Of a DNA stretch of 40,342 nucleotides, positions 1 to 9,566 are shown one piece after another (positions within the stretch are counted from its first letter, which is position 1; every line of letters begins with the position of its first letter). Position numbers and translations under genes: made by a program. The stretch is taken from NCBI GenBank assembly GCA_028871575.1, contig JAGWMW010000006.1, positions 1 to 40,342 of the forward strand. Direction: 5' to 3'. The stretch comes from Burkholderiales bacterium (GTDB lineage: Bacteria > Pseudomonadota > Gammaproteobacteria > Burkholderiales > Burkholderiaceae_C). Under the pieces are notes generated by a model. That model saw only the letters and a program-made list of their open reading frames with translations. It ran no database searches and was not told where the DNA came from.

Positions 1-131
1 TCGACCGTGACCTCGCCATCGGAGAAGCGCCCGACGGCGGCCTGCCCGAGCTCGACGCCGAGATGGGTCGCGATCTCCTGCGCCAGCACCGGGTTGGCGT
101 TGCCGGTGAACAGCACGGTGTTGAACAGCAC
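1..131 (-). CDS. prs: Ribose-phosphate pyrophosphokinase, N-terminal fragment (continues past left edge)
   Basis: Minus-strand translation from GTG at 131: [43 protein letters not shown], matching the PRPP synthetase N-terminus (FTGNANP...FSDGEV). Genomic context prs-tRNA-Gln-ispE-lolB is common in betaproteobacteria. Confidence 0.85.
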   Translation of the reverse strand, partial: MLFNTVLFTGNANPVLAQEIATHLGVELGQAAVGRFSDGEVTV

Positions 132-188
132 GGTGGACTCTCCGTCACGGCCCGACCCGCAGGGCCGGGCCGGCGTCAGTGGTGGGTT

Positions 189-265
189 TGGCAGGGGAGG
201 AAGGACTCGAACCCTCGCATGTCGGAATCAAAATCCGATGCCTTGACCAACTTGGCGACTCCCCT
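189..265 (-). tRNA. tRNA-Gln (anticodon TTG)
   Basis: Minus strand AGGGGAGTCGCCAAGTTGGTCAAGGCATCGGATTTTGATTCCGACATGCGAGGGTTCGAGTCCTTCCTCCCCTGCCA; 7-bp acceptor stem AGGGGAG/CTCCCCT, anticodon loop TTTTGAT, GGTTCGAGTCC T-arm, encoded CCA. Confidence 0.95.
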
Positions 266-304
266 ACACAGGTCGCGGCCAGGGGCCGCCACCTCGAACC
301 GGTC

Positions 305-1207
305 TCAGTCTGCCCAGCCCACCAGAGGATGGCTGTCCAGACCGCGGCACAGGCGGGCCACCCAACCGGCCGGAAGCTCGCCTGTCGGCGCATCGTCCGG
401 CCAGCTCGCCATGGGTGTGGCGCCCGTGCCTGCTCTCGCGAACACCGCGCTGCCCGAGCCCGTCATGCGGCTGTTGCCGAAACGGGCCTCGAGCCGGCGG
501 GCGGCTTGCGCCACCTCGGGGCATCGTTGCTCGGCCGCGGCCTGCAGGTCGTTCTTGCCGAACCCCTGCAGGCACGCGAGCGAAAAACCTGCCTCGCCAG
601 CGCTCTTGAAAGAGCCCTCGACTATAGCAGGGTCGGTGTCCCGCACGAGCGCCGGATGCGCGAAGAGCTCGCGCGTGGCGATGCCCGCGGCCGGCTTGAG
701 CACGGCATACCAGGCCGGCGCCAGCGGCAGCGGGCGCTGCTGCTCGCCGATGCCGCCGACCAGGGCGTTGCGTCCGTGCACGAAGAACGGCACGTCGGCC
801 CCCAGGCCGAGGCCGAGCGCGGCCAGCGGCTCGCGCCGCCACTGCAGGCCCCAAAGCCGGTTCAGCGCCAGCAGCGTGGTGGCGGCGTCGGAGCTCCCAC
901 CGCCCAGGCCGGCGCCCGAGGGCAGCCGCTTGTCGACGTGGATGTCGGCCCCCAGCGGCGAGCCGCTGGCCTGCTGCAGCGCGCGCGCCGCGCGCAGGCA
1001 CAGGTCGTCGTCGGGCAGCGGGCTGCCCAGGTCGTGGCGCACCAGCCGGCCATCCTCGCGCCGCTCGAAATGCAGGTGGTCGGCCCAGTCGATCAGCACG
1101 AAGGCCGACTGCAGCAGGTGGTAGCCGTCGGCGCGGCGGCCGACGACGTGCAGGAACAGGTTCAGCTTGGCCGGGGCCGGCAGGTCGTAGAGCGCGCGCA
1201 GGGCCAT
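305..1207 (-). CDS. ispE: 4-diphosphocytidyl-2-C-methyl-D-erythritol kinase
   Basis: MALRALYDLPAPAKLNLFLHVVGRRADGYHLLQSAF... with GHMP kinase motif PSGAGLGGGSSDAATTL. Confidence 0.95.
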   Translation of the reverse strand: MALRALYDLPAPAKLNLFLHVVGRRADGYHLLQSAFVLIDWADHLHFERREDGRLVRHDLGSPLPDDDLCLRAARALQQASGSPLGADIHVDKRLPSGAGLGGGSSDAATTLLALNRLWGLQWRREPLAALGLGLGADVPFFVHGRNALVGGIGEQQRPLPLAPAWYAVLKPAAGIATRELFAHPALVRDTDPAIVEGSFKSAGEAGFSLACLQGFGKNDLQAAAEQRCPEVAQAARRLEARFGNSRMTGSGSAVFARAGTGATPMASWPDDAPTGELPAGWVARLCRGLDSHPLVGWAD

Positions 1208-1220
1208 GGACCGGCCGCGA

Positions 1221-1805
1221 TCAGGAGCCGCCGGTGCCGGGGTCCAGGCGCACGCGCAGGGTCACGGCCGGTGGGGCGTCGCGCCGGGCTTCGATCCAGC
1301 CTTCGGCCCGGCGCGTCAGCACCACCTGCCAGCCGAGTTGCTCGAAGCCGGTGTCGTCGGCCACGTGCGGCGCGCCCGGCCAGGGCCGGCCGGCGAGCCA
1401 GTCGGGCAGGGCGGCCAGCGGCAGCGACTCGCCCAGCGCCTCGCGCGAGAGTGCGTCCAGGCTGTCGTAGCGCTGCTCGCCCTGCGAGGTCTGCAGCAGC
1501 GCCAGGCCCGGCGCCCAGCGCGCGCTGGCCATCCGCAGGCCCAGCGGCGAGTCGAGCCTGAGCTCGCCCGCGTCGCCGTCACCGCGCAGCTGGAACGCCG
1601 CGCTCATGCCGCGGGCGGCCTCGGTGCCGCTCGCCTGCACCTGCACGCTCAGGCGGCCTTCGGTCCAGGGCACGCTGTCGGCGCGGGGCGGCGTGGCGCA
1701 GGCGGCCAGGAGCAGCGCCAGGAACGGGGCCGTCCACAGGTCCAACCGATGGCGCCCGACCAGCGCCGGCGAGCGGGCCGCCCGCCCGGTGCGGGCCGCC
1801 CTCAC
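1221..1805 (-). CDS. lolB: Outer membrane lipoprotein LolB
   Basis: GTG start overlapping the upstream TPR gene stop (GTGA); lipobox LLLAACATPP; LolB-like body (LDSPLGLRMASARWAPGLALLQTSQGEQRYDSLDALSREALGESLPLAALPDWLAGRPWPG); sits directly upstream of ispE. Confidence 0.85.
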   Translation of the reverse strand: MRAARTGRAARSPALVGRHRLDLWTAPFLALLLAACATPPRADSVPWTEGRLSVQVQASGTEAARGMSAAFQLRGDGDAGELRLDSPLGLRMASARWAPGLALLQTSQGEQRYDSLDALSREALGESLPLAALPDWLAGRPWPGAPHVADDTGFEQLGWQVVLTRRAEGWIEARRDAPPAVTLRVRLDPGTGGS

Positions 1806-3676
1806 AGGCTCACGCGCAGCCGGGCCAGGGTCTCGCGCAGGACGTCGTTGCCGGCGTCGCGGCGGCGGGCCTCGCCCCAGACGCGACGGGCCTCGTCGTG
1901 CCGCCCCAGGGTCCAGAGCACCTCGCCCAGGTGGGCGGCGATCTCGGGGTCGGGGCGGGCGGCGTAGGCCTGCTCGAGCAGGCGCAGCGCCTCGCCGTCC
2001 TGGCCCATCCGGTACTCCACCCAGCCCATGCTGTCGGTGATGAAAGGGTCGCCAGGCGTCAGCGACAGCGCGCGCTGGATCAGCGCCCGCGCCTCGGGCA
2101 GGCGCAGCTTGCGGTCGGCCAGCGAGTAGCCCAGCGCGTTCGGCGCCTGCGCGCTGTCGGGCTTGAGCACCATCACGCGGCGCAGCAGCCTTTCCATCTC
2201 GTCCATGCGGTCGAGCTTCTCGGCCATCATGGCCTGCTCGTACAGCAGGTCGGTGTCGTCGGGGTCCTTCGCGCTGGCGGCGCCCAGCAGATCGAAGGCC
2301 TGGCGCCACTGCTTGGCGTCGCGCAGCACGCCCGCCTGCGCCAGCACCTTGGCTCGGGCGTCGCCGGCGTCGCGTTCGGGCACGGCGCGGATCAGGGCCA
2401 GCGCCTGCTCGACCTGGCCCTGGCGCGCCAGGATCGACGCCCGGCGCGTCTGCACCTCGAGCGCCTGGGCCGGGTCGGTGATCTTGTCCAGCCAGGCCTC
2501 GGCGGCCTTGTACTCGCCACGGCGCTCCGCAGCCTGGGCCAGCATCAGCCAGGCCTGCACGACGCCGCGCGGCGCCGGGCCGGCCTGCGCCTCGTTCGGG
2601 GTGGAGGACGAGGCGGCCGAGGCTGCCGAGGCCGCGGAGGCCACCCCAGCCGGCCCCGCCGCCTCGCGCTGGGCGAGCTCGATGTAGCGCTTCAGCGCCG
2701 CCTCGCCGCTGCCGTTGTGGTTGAGCTCGAGCTCGATCGCACCGAGCGTGAGGTAGGGCGCAGCCACCTCGGGCTGCTGCCGGGTGGCGATCTGCAACTG
2801 CTCCACCGCCTGGGCGTAACGCTGCTGGGTGGTGAGCGTGCGCACATAGGCCAGCCGCAACGCGGGGTCGGCGTCGGGCCGCGCCAGGTAGGACTGCACC
2901 AGGGCTTCGGCAGCCGGGCGCTGCGACATCAGCTCCAGCGCCAGCAGCGCCGGGCCGGGCGCGGCCGGGTCCAGGGCCTGCGCCTGGCGCGCCTGCTCCA
3001 GCGCCTGGTCGGGCTGCTTGGCGATGAGCCAGCAGCCGCCGATGGCCACCCGCGCAGGCACCGCGGTGGCGCCGCTGAGGTAGGGCTGCAGCGTGGCCTC
3101 GATCACGGTGGCCACCGCAGCCGGGTTGGCGGCGCGCTGCATCAGGTGGGGGATGCCGGCCATCAGGGCCGGACGCTCGGGCGCCGGGGTCAGCGCCAGC
3201 AGCGCCTTCAGCGGCTCGCCGACGGCTTCGGAGCGGTTGAGCAGCACGAGGATCTGCAGCTCGACCCGGACCGGCTCGGGCGACGCGGGCAGGGCCGTGC
3301 GCCAGGCCCGCGCCGCGGCCAGCGCCTTGTCGCCCGAGCGGGCCTGCAGCGCGATGTCGACAGTGCGGCGGAACAGGCCCGCATCCTTGCTGCGGCGGGC
3401 GGCGTCGAGCTCGAGCTCGTAGGCGCTGGCGGCATCGCCGTCGTTGAGCGCCATCTCGCCCACCAGGATCTCGTACAGCAGCGGCCCGTCCAGCACCGAT
3501 TCGCGCGCGGCCGGCGCGCTGGCCGCGGGCGCCGTCGGGACCGGCACCGGGCCGGCCACCACCCAGGTGTCTCGGGCCTGGGCGCCGGCAGCGGCCAGCC
3601 CTGCGACGGCGAGAAGGACCGCCCGCCGCATGAGCGCGTGGGGCCGGCGTAGGCGGTCGGACATCGGGGTTCCCAT
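1802..3676 (-). CDS. Tetratricopeptide repeat protein (secreted/periplasmic)
   Basis: Start chosen at [34 protein letters not shown] (signal-like); repeated TPR helices (e.g. [84 protein letters not shown]). The ORF track allows extension to 3697. Confidence 0.8.
   Translation of the reverse strand: MGTPMSDRLRRPHALMRRAVLLAVAGLAAAGAQARDTWVVAGPVPVPTAPAASAPAARESVLDGPLLYEILVGEMALNDGDAASAYELELDAARRSKDAGLFRRTVDIALQARSGDKALAAARAWRTALPASPEPVRVELQILVLLNRSEAVGEPLKALLALTPAPERPALMAGIPHLMQRAANPAAVATVIEATLQPYLSGATAVPARVAIGGCWLIAKQPDQALEQARQAQALDPAAPGPALLALELMSQRPAAEALVQSYLARPDADPALRLAYVRTLTTQQRYAQAVEQLQIATRQQPEVAAPYLTLGAIELELNHNGSGEAALKRYIELAQREAAGPAGVASAASAASAASSSTPNEAQAGPAPRGVVQAWLMLAQAAERRGEYKAAEAWLDKITDPAQALEVQTRRASILARQGQVEQALALIRAVPERDAGDARAKVLAQAGVLRDAKQWRQAFDLLGAASAKDPDDTDLLYEQAMMAEKLDRMDEMERLLRRVMVLKPDSAQAPNALGYSLADRKLRLPEARALIQRALSLTPGDPFITDSMGWVEYRMGQDGEALRLLEQAYAARPDPEIAAHLGEVLWTLGRHDEARRVWGEARRRDAGNDVLRETLARLRVSL
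2610..2645 (-). repeat. 9-bp x4 tandem repeat in the TPR protein (SAA/ASA low-complexity linker)
   Basis: gaggcggcc gaggctgcc gaggccgcg gaggccacc; encodes [13 protein letters not shown] on the minus strand. Confidence 0.7.
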
Positions 3677-3708
3677 GCGGTTCTGAATCATTCTCACATA
3701 ATGAGTTC

Positions 3709-4551
3709 ATGCCCGAGATGCCCGAGGTCGAGGTCACGCGACGCGGCCTGGCCGGGCCGCTGCGCGGCGCGCGGGTGCTGGACGTGCGGCTGGGCCGGCC
3801 CCTGCGCTGGCCGCTGGGCTGCGACCCCTGCAGCCTGGCCGGGGCCCTGCTGGGCGAGGTGTCGCGGCGCGGCAAGTACCTGTGGCTGCCGCTGCATCGG
3901 GCCGACGCCCCGGCAGGCCCCGGGCTGCTGCTGCACCTGGGCATGTCGGGCTCGCTGGCCTGGCACGCCCGGCCCGGGCCCGCCGCGCCGCCCGGGCCGC
4001 ACGACCACTTCGACCTCGTCACCGACCGCGGCACGCTGCGCCTGAACGACCCGCGCCGCTTCGGGGCCGTGCTGTGGTCGCCGGCCATCGACCGGGCGCC
4101 CGCGGCGACGCTGCTGCAGGGCCTGGGCGCCGAGCCCTTCGACGGCGGCTACACGGCCGAGCAGTTCCACGCGGCGCTGCAGCGGCGTCGCGCGCCGATC
4201 AAGCAGGTGCTGCTGGCCGGCGACGTGGTCGTGGGTGCCGGCAACATCTACGCCTGCGAGGCGCTGTTCGCCGCTGCCGTGCACCCCGCGCTGCGCGCCC
4301 ATCGGCTGAGCCGGCCGCGCGCGGCCCGGCTGCTGGCGGCCCTGCGCTCGACCCTGGCCCGCGCGCTCGAGGTGGGCGGCTCCACGTTGCGCGACTTCAG
4401 CGACGTGCACGGCGCCAGCGGTGCCTTCCAGGCCGAGGCGGCCGTCTACGGCCGCGCCGGCCTGGCCTGCCGCCGCTGCGGCGCCACCGTGCGGCGCACG
4501 GTGCAGGGCCAGCGGGCGACGTATTTCTGCCCGGGTTGTCAGCGCCGGTAA
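3709..4551 (+). CDS. mutM: Formamidopyrimidine-DNA glycosylase
   Basis: [15 protein letters not shown]-terminus (catalytic Pro2/Glu3), [11 protein letters not shown]-terminal zinc finger [25 protein letters not shown]. Confidence 0.95.
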   Translation: MPEMPEVEVTRRGLAGPLRGARVLDVRLGRPLRWPLGCDPCSLAGALLGEVSRRGKYLWLPLHRADAPAGPGLLLHLGMSGSLAWHARPGPAAPPGPHDHFDLVTDRGTLRLNDPRRFGAVLWSPAIDRAPAATLLQGLGAEPFDGGYTAEQFHAALQRRRAPIKQVLLAGDVVVGAGNIYACEALFAAAVHPALRAHRLSRPRAARLLAALRSTLARALEVGGSTLRDFSDVHGASGAFQAEAAVYGRAGLACRRCGATVRRTVQGQRATYFCPGCQRR

Positions 4552-4702
4552 CCGCGCGCCGCGCGCCGCCCCCGGGCGTGAGATTCGGCGGGAAAACACG
4601 CTTACTTCCGGCGACCGGCGCACGGCGCCCGGCCGGGGGGCTGCGCTAGCATGCCCGAGCCCCTTCGACCGCTGCCAACGACTGCCGACGCCGGCCGCCC
4701 GC

Positions 4703-6685
4703 ATGCCCTCCATCAGCCCCATCGCCGAACGCCTGGACGCCCTGGCCGGCTGGCGTGCCGAGCTCGACCGGCGCGTCGCCGAGCTGGGCCACTGGCTGGC
4801 GCAGCAGGAGCTGCTCGCCGACGCCGACGCCGCCGTGCTGGACGGCCTGCGCGAGCGCCTGAAGGCCGACAAGCTGGTGCTGGCCTTCGTGGCCGAGTTC
4901 TCGCGCGGCAAGTCCGAGCTCATCAACGCCATCTTCTTTGCCGATGCCGGCCGCCGCGTGCTGCCGGCCACGCCCGGGCGCACCACCATGTGCCCGGTCG
5001 AGCTGCGCTTCGACCCCGGCGTCGCGCCGCGGCTGGCGCTGCTGCCGATCGAGACCCGGCTGCGCGGCCTGTCGCTGGCCGAGCTGCGCCCGCGCGACGA
5101 CCACTGGCACCTGCTGCCGCTGGACCCGCGCCAGCCGCAGTCGCTGGTGCATGCGCTGGCCGCCGTCACCGCGACCCAGCGCGTGACCCAGGCCGAGGCC
5201 GTGGCGCTGGGCTTCTGGAGCGACGAGCAGCCCGAGGACAACCCGCCGCAGGCCGCCGACGGCACGGTCGAGATCCCGGCCTGGCGCCATGCCGTCATCA
5301 ACTACCCGCACCCGCTGCTCGAGCGCGGCCTGGTCGTGATCGACACGCCGGGCCTGAACGCGGTCGGCGCCGAGCCCGAGCTCACGCTGGGCCTGCTGCC
5401 GACGGCCCACGCGGCGGTCTTCGTGCTGGCGGCCGACACCGGCGTGACGCGCTCCGACCTGGCGATCTGGCGCGAGCACCTGGGCCAGGCGAGCCTCGAT
5501 CGCTTCGTCGTGCTCAACAAGATCGACGCGCTGCAGGATCCGCTGGCGTCCGCGGCGCTGGTGCAGGCGCAGATCGAGCAGCAGCGCCAGGTCGCGGCGC
5601 AGCTGCTGGACATGCCGCCGGCGCGCGTGTTCGCACTCTCGGCGCGCCAGGCCCTGGCGGCGCGCATCGACGGCGACGCCGCCGCGCTGCAGGCCAGCCG
5701 GCTGCCGCCGCTGGAGCAGGCGCTGGCCGAGCAGCTGCTGCCGCGGCGCCAGCAGCTGCTGCTGCAGGCGGCGCTGGGCACCATCGAGCAGCTGCGCGAA
5801 GCCACGGCGCGGCGGCTGGCCGACCGGCGTCGCCAGCAGGCCGAGCAGCTGTTCGAGCTGCGCGGCCTGCGTGGCAAGAGCGGCGCCAAGCTGCGCGTGA
5901 TGGTCGAGCGCGTGGACGCCGAGGTGGCCGAGTTCGAGCGCTGCACGGCGCGCCTGGCGGCGCTGCGCGCGGTGCAGGCCAAGCTGCTGCGCGCGGTGCA
6001 GTCGCGGCTGTCCAGCGAGACCCTGCGCACCGAGCTCGGCGCCATGCAGTCGGCGGTGGCGGCGCGGCCTTTCAACCTCGGCGCGCGCGCGGCCTTCGAC
6101 ACCCTGCTCGGGCGGCTGCACGGCGCGGTCGACGCCGCCGCGGCGCAGGCCGAGGAGCTGCGCCAGATGCTGCAGGCCAGCTTCAACCAGCTCAATGCCG
6201 AGTTCGGCTTCGCGTTCACGCTGGCACCCGTGCCCTCGATGGCGGCCTGCCAGGCCGAGCTCAGCCTGATCGAGCAGAACTACCGCCGCTACCTCACGCT
6301 GGCCCAGGCCTGGCGCATGGCGCTGCCGGGCTTTGCCGAACAGTTCCGGCGCATGCTGCTGTCCAAGCTGCGCATGGTGTTCGAGAACGCCGCCGGCGAG
6401 TTCGAGCTCTGGTCGAAGGCCGCCACCAGCCAGGTCGAGGTGCAGCTGCGCGAGCGCCGGCGGGGCTTCACGCGGCGCCGCGAGTCGCTGCAGCGCGTGC
6501 AGGCGGCCGCCGGCGAACTCGAGCAGCGTCTGGCCGAGGTGCAGGCGCAGGACGAGCACCTGGCCGGGCTGCAGGCCCGGCTGGCCGAGGTGGCCCGCGA
6601 GGCCACGGCCGCGGCCCAGCGCGCTGCGCCCGGCCTGCCGGCCCAGCCCGACCCGGCCCTGGCGCTGCACCGGAACGCCGCTTGA
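4703..6685 (+). CDS. Dynamin-like large GTPase
   Basis: MPSISPIAERLDALAGWR...; P-loop FVAEFSRGKSELINAIFF, G3 VIDTPGLNAV, G4 LNKIDAL, long helical C-terminal region. Confidence 0.85.
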   Translation: MPSISPIAERLDALAGWRAELDRRVAELGHWLAQQELLADADAAVLDGLRERLKADKLVLAFVAEFSRGKSELINAIFFADAGRRVLPATPGRTTMCPVELRFDPGVAPRLALLPIETRLRGLSLAELRPRDDHWHLLPLDPRQPQSLVHALAAVTATQRVTQAEAVALGFWSDEQPEDNPPQAADGTVEIPAWRHAVINYPHPLLERGLVVIDTPGLNAVGAEPELTLGLLPTAHAAVFVLAADTGVTRSDLAIWREHLGQASLDRFVVLNKIDALQDPLASAALVQAQIEQQRQVAAQLLDMPPARVFALSARQALAARIDGDAAALQASRLPPLEQALAEQLLPRRQQLLLQAALGTIEQLREATARRLADRRRQQAEQLFELRGLRGKSGAKLRVMVERVDAEVAEFERCTARLAALRAVQAKLLRAVQSRLSSETLRTELGAMQSAVAARPFNLGARAAFDTLLGRLHGAVDAAAAQAEELRQMLQASFNQLNAEFGFAFTLAPVPSMAACQAELSLIEQNYRRYLTLAQAWRMALPGFAEQFRRMLLSKLRMVFENAAGEFELWSKAATSQVEVQLRERRRGFTRRRESLQRVQAAAGELEQRLAEVQAQDEHLAGLQARLAEVAREATAAAQRAAPGLPAQPDPALALHRNAA

Positions 6686-7719
6686 CGGCGCCCGGCCTGG
6701 CCGCCGCCGTCGTGCGGTGGCAGCGCCGCCACGGCCGCCGCGACCTGCCCTGGCAAGGCACGCGCGATCCCTACCGGGTCTGGTTGTCCGAGGTCATGCT
6801 GCAGCAGACCCAGGTGGCCACGGTGCTCGAGTACTACCCGCGCTTCCTGGCCCGTTTCCCCGACCTCGCCGCGCTGGCCGCCGCGCCGCTGGACGACGTG
6901 CTGGCACTGTGGAGCGGGCTGGGCTACTACAGCCGCGCCCGCCACCTGCACCGCTGTGCGCAGGTGGTGGTGGCCGAGCAGGGCGGGCGGTTCCCGGCCA
7001 CGCGCGCCGGGCTGCAGGCGCTGCCCGGCATCGGCCGATCCACCGCCGCCGCGATCGCGGCCTTCTGCTTCGGACAGCGCGAGGCCATCCTCGACGGCAA
7101 CGTCAAGCGCGTGCTCACGCGCGCCCTCGGCTTCGAGGGCGACCTCGCCTCGGCGGCCGAAGAGCAGCGCCTGTGGGCGCTGGCCGAGAGCCTGCTGCCG
7201 AGCCGCGACGTCGACGTCTACACCCAGGGCCTGATGGACCTGGGCGCCACGGTGTGCCGGGCGCGCCGGCCCGACTGCGAGCGCTGCCCGCTGGCGGCGA
7301 GCTGCGCGGCCCGCGCGGCCGGCACGCCCGAGCGGTTTCCGGTGAAGTCGCGCCGCTTGCGCCGCGGCCGGCGCGAGGCCGCCCTGCTGTGGCTGCGCCG
7401 CGGCGGCCGGCTGTGGATGGTGCAGCGGCCCGAGCGCGGCGTCTGGGCCGGGCTCTGGAGCCTGCCCGAATTCGACTCGGTGGCCACCCTGGAGCAGGCG
7501 GTGGACGGCTGGCCGGGGCAGGGCGAGTGGCTGGCGCCGGTGGCGCATGCGTTGACGCATTTCGACTGGACCCTGCACCCGCTGGCCTGGCGGCTGCCGG
7601 CCCGCACGCCGCTGCCGGCGGCGGCGGGGCCCGGGCGCTGGTTCACGCCGGCGCAGGCGCTGGCGCTCGGCCTGCCTGCGCCGGTGCGGCGGCTGATCGA
7701 GTCCGGCGGCATGGCCTAG
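6682..7719 (+). CDS. mutY: A/G-specific adenine DNA glycosylase
   Basis: TTG start overlapping the previous stop (TTGA); WQRRHGRRDLPWQGTRDPYRVWLSEVMLQQTQVATVLEYYPRF, LPGIGRSTAAAIAAF HhH motif, Cys cluster CRARRPDCERCPLAASC, NUDIX-like C-terminus. Confidence 0.95.
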   Translation: MTAPGLAAAVVRWQRRHGRRDLPWQGTRDPYRVWLSEVMLQQTQVATVLEYYPRFLARFPDLAALAAAPLDDVLALWSGLGYYSRARHLHRCAQVVVAEQGGRFPATRAGLQALPGIGRSTAAAIAAFCFGQREAILDGNVKRVLTRALGFEGDLASAAEEQRLWALAESLLPSRDVDVYTQGLMDLGATVCRARRPDCERCPLAASCAARAAGTPERFPVKSRRLRRGRREAALLWLRRGGRLWMVQRPERGVWAGLWSLPEFDSVATLEQAVDGWPGQGEWLAPVAHALTHFDWTLHPLAWRLPARTPLPAAAGPGRWFTPAQALALGLPAPVRRLIESGGMA

Positions 7720-7832
7720 CATTGACAGCCGCTCGAGGCAGCCGCGAACCGGCGGGTGCCTCGGCGCGGCACATGACTTGCTGCAGCCCGCGGGCGGCGT
7801 TTCGCAATCCTCTCCAGAACCGGACCTTCGCC

Positions 7833-9566
7833 ATGGCAGTACCCCGGCTTCGGCTTTTCCCGGCAGGCCGCGCACTCGACCCCCTGCGCCTGCGGCTTGC
7901 CTCGACGGCCTGGCCGGCCTTGCTGGCCTTGGTGACATTGCTCGGGGCCTCGCCGGCCCGGGCCCTGGGCCCCACCGGGCCCGGCGACCCGCACCGCGGC
8001 GGCACGATGCGGCTGATGTCCACCGCCGGGGCCGGCACGATCGACCCGCAGGTCAACTACACGCTGCAGTACGCGCAGGTGGTGCAGGCCGTCTACGACG
8101 GGCTGCTGGCCTTCCGCAAGGCGCCGGGCGCCGAGGCCTTCCAGCTCGTGCCCGACCTGGCCGAGGCGATCCCCAAGCCGCAGGACGGCGGCAAGACCTA
8201 CGTCTTCAAGCTGCGCCCGGGCGTGCGCTTTTCCGACGGGCGCGAGGTCACGGTGGCCGATGCCGCGGCCTCGTTCCGGCGCATCTTCAAGGTGCTTGGG
8301 CCCACGGCCGGCAGCTTCTACAACGGCATCGTCGGCGCCGACCTGTGCCTGAAGAAGCCCGCCACCTGCACCCTGGCCGGCGGCGTGGTGGCGGATGCGC
8401 GGGCCGGCACGCTCACGATCCACCTCGTGCAGCCCGACCCCGAGTTCTTCTTCAAGCTCTCGGTGCCGCATGCGGTGATCCTGCCCGCCGATGCGCCGCC
8501 GCACGACGTGGGCGTGACGCCCATCCCCGGCACCGGCCCGTACAAGATCGCCGCCTACGACCCGAAGAAGCAGCTCGAGCTGGTGCGCAACCCGTACTTC
8601 AAGGTCTGGAGCGAGGACGCCCAGCCCGACGGCTACCCCGACGTCATCGACTACGACTTCGGCCTCACCGACGAGGATCAGGTCACCGCCATCGCCAACG
8701 GCCAGGCCGACTTCATGTTCAACCCGCTGCCGGCCGACCGCCTGGGCGAGGTCGGCGGCCGCTATGCGAGCCAGGTGCACATCTCGCCGCTGACGGCGAT
8801 GTACTACCTGCCGATGAACACGCGGCTGGCGCCCTTCGACAACCTGAAGGCGCGCCAGGCCGTCAGCTACGCGATCGACCGCAACGCGCTGGTCAAGCTG
8901 TACGGCGGCCCGAACACCGCGACCCCCACCTGCCAGGTGCTGCCGCCGCGCTTTCCCGGCTACCAGCCCTACTGCCCCTACACGCTGAACCCGGGCACCC
9001 GGTGGTCGGCGCCCGACATGGCGCGCGCGCGCGAGCTGGTCAAGGAATCCGGCACCGCCGGCACCAAGGTCACGCTGATCGCGCAGGACATCGCGGCCGA
9101 CAAGCAGCTGGCCACCTACCTGCAGAGCGTGCTCAACGACCTGGGCTGGCCGACGACGCTGAAGCTGCTGTCCAACGCGGTGCAGTTCACCTACATCCAG
9201 AACACGCGCAACAAGGTGCAGATCAGCCTGAGCACCTGGTACCAGGACTACCCGGCGGCGGCCGACTTCCTCGAGGTGCTGTTTTCCTGCGCCAGCTTCC
9301 ACCCGGGCAGCGACGCCTCGATCAACATCTCGGGCCTGTGCGACCCGGGCCTGGAGGCCGACTTCGCGCGCGCCCGCGCCACTGGCGTGACCGACCCCGC
9401 CGCCGCTGCCGCGCAGTGGGCCGCGATCGACCGCAAGGTGGTCGACCTGGCGCCGGCGGCCTTCCTGTTCAACCTCAAGCAGATCGACTTCGTCTCCAGG
9501 CGCCTGGGCCACTACGTGTTCAGCGGCGAGTTCAACTTCCTGTTCCAGCTCGCGTGGGTGAAGTAG
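7833..9566 (+). CDS. ABC transporter substrate-binding protein, peptide type (SBP family 5)
   Basis: Signal-like N-terminus followed by GGTMRLMSTAGAGTIDPQVNYTLQYAQVVQAVYDGLLAFRK...VPDLAEAIPKPQDGGKTYVFKLRPGVRFSDGREVTVADAAASFRR. Confidence 0.9.
   Translation: MAVPRLRLFPAGRALDPLRLRLASTAWPALLALVTLLGASPARALGPTGPGDPHRGGTMRLMSTAGAGTIDPQVNYTLQYAQVVQAVYDGLLAFRKAPGAEAFQLVPDLAEAIPKPQDGGKTYVFKLRPGVRFSDGREVTVADAAASFRRIFKVLGPTAGSFYNGIVGADLCLKKPATCTLAGGVVADARAGTLTIHLVQPDPEFFFKLSVPHAVILPADAPPHDVGVTPIPGTGPYKIAAYDPKKQLELVRNPYFKVWSEDAQPDGYPDVIDYDFGLTDEDQVTAIANGQADFMFNPLPADRLGEVGGRYASQVHISPLTAMYYLPMNTRLAPFDNLKARQAVSYAIDRNALVKLYGGPNTATPTCQVLPPRFPGYQPYCPYTLNPGTRWSAPDMARARELVKESGTAGTKVTLIAQDIAADKQLATYLQSVLNDLGWPTTLKLLSNAVQFTYIQNTRNKVQISLSTWYQDYPAAADFLEVLFSCASFHPGSDASINISGLCDPGLEADFARARATGVTDPAAAAAQWAAIDRKVVDLAPAAFLFNLKQIDFVSRRLGHYVFSGEFNFLFQLAWVK

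Noticed and set aside
179-1561. 460-aa plus-strand ORF across tRNA-Gln and ispE
   Set aside because: Runs through the tRNA and antisense to ispE/lolB; composition typical of a spurious GC-rich ORF.
1221-4088. 955-aa minus-strand ORF and similar very long overlapping ORFs (e.g. 7716..9512 -, 12445..13698 -, 21928..24495 -, 26123..29314 -, 37514..40303 -)
   Set aside because: Shadow ORFs of high-GC coding sequence: low-complexity R/A/G/H/Q-rich translations antisense or out of frame to genes with clear family motifs. Only the LolB part of 1221..4088 is real.
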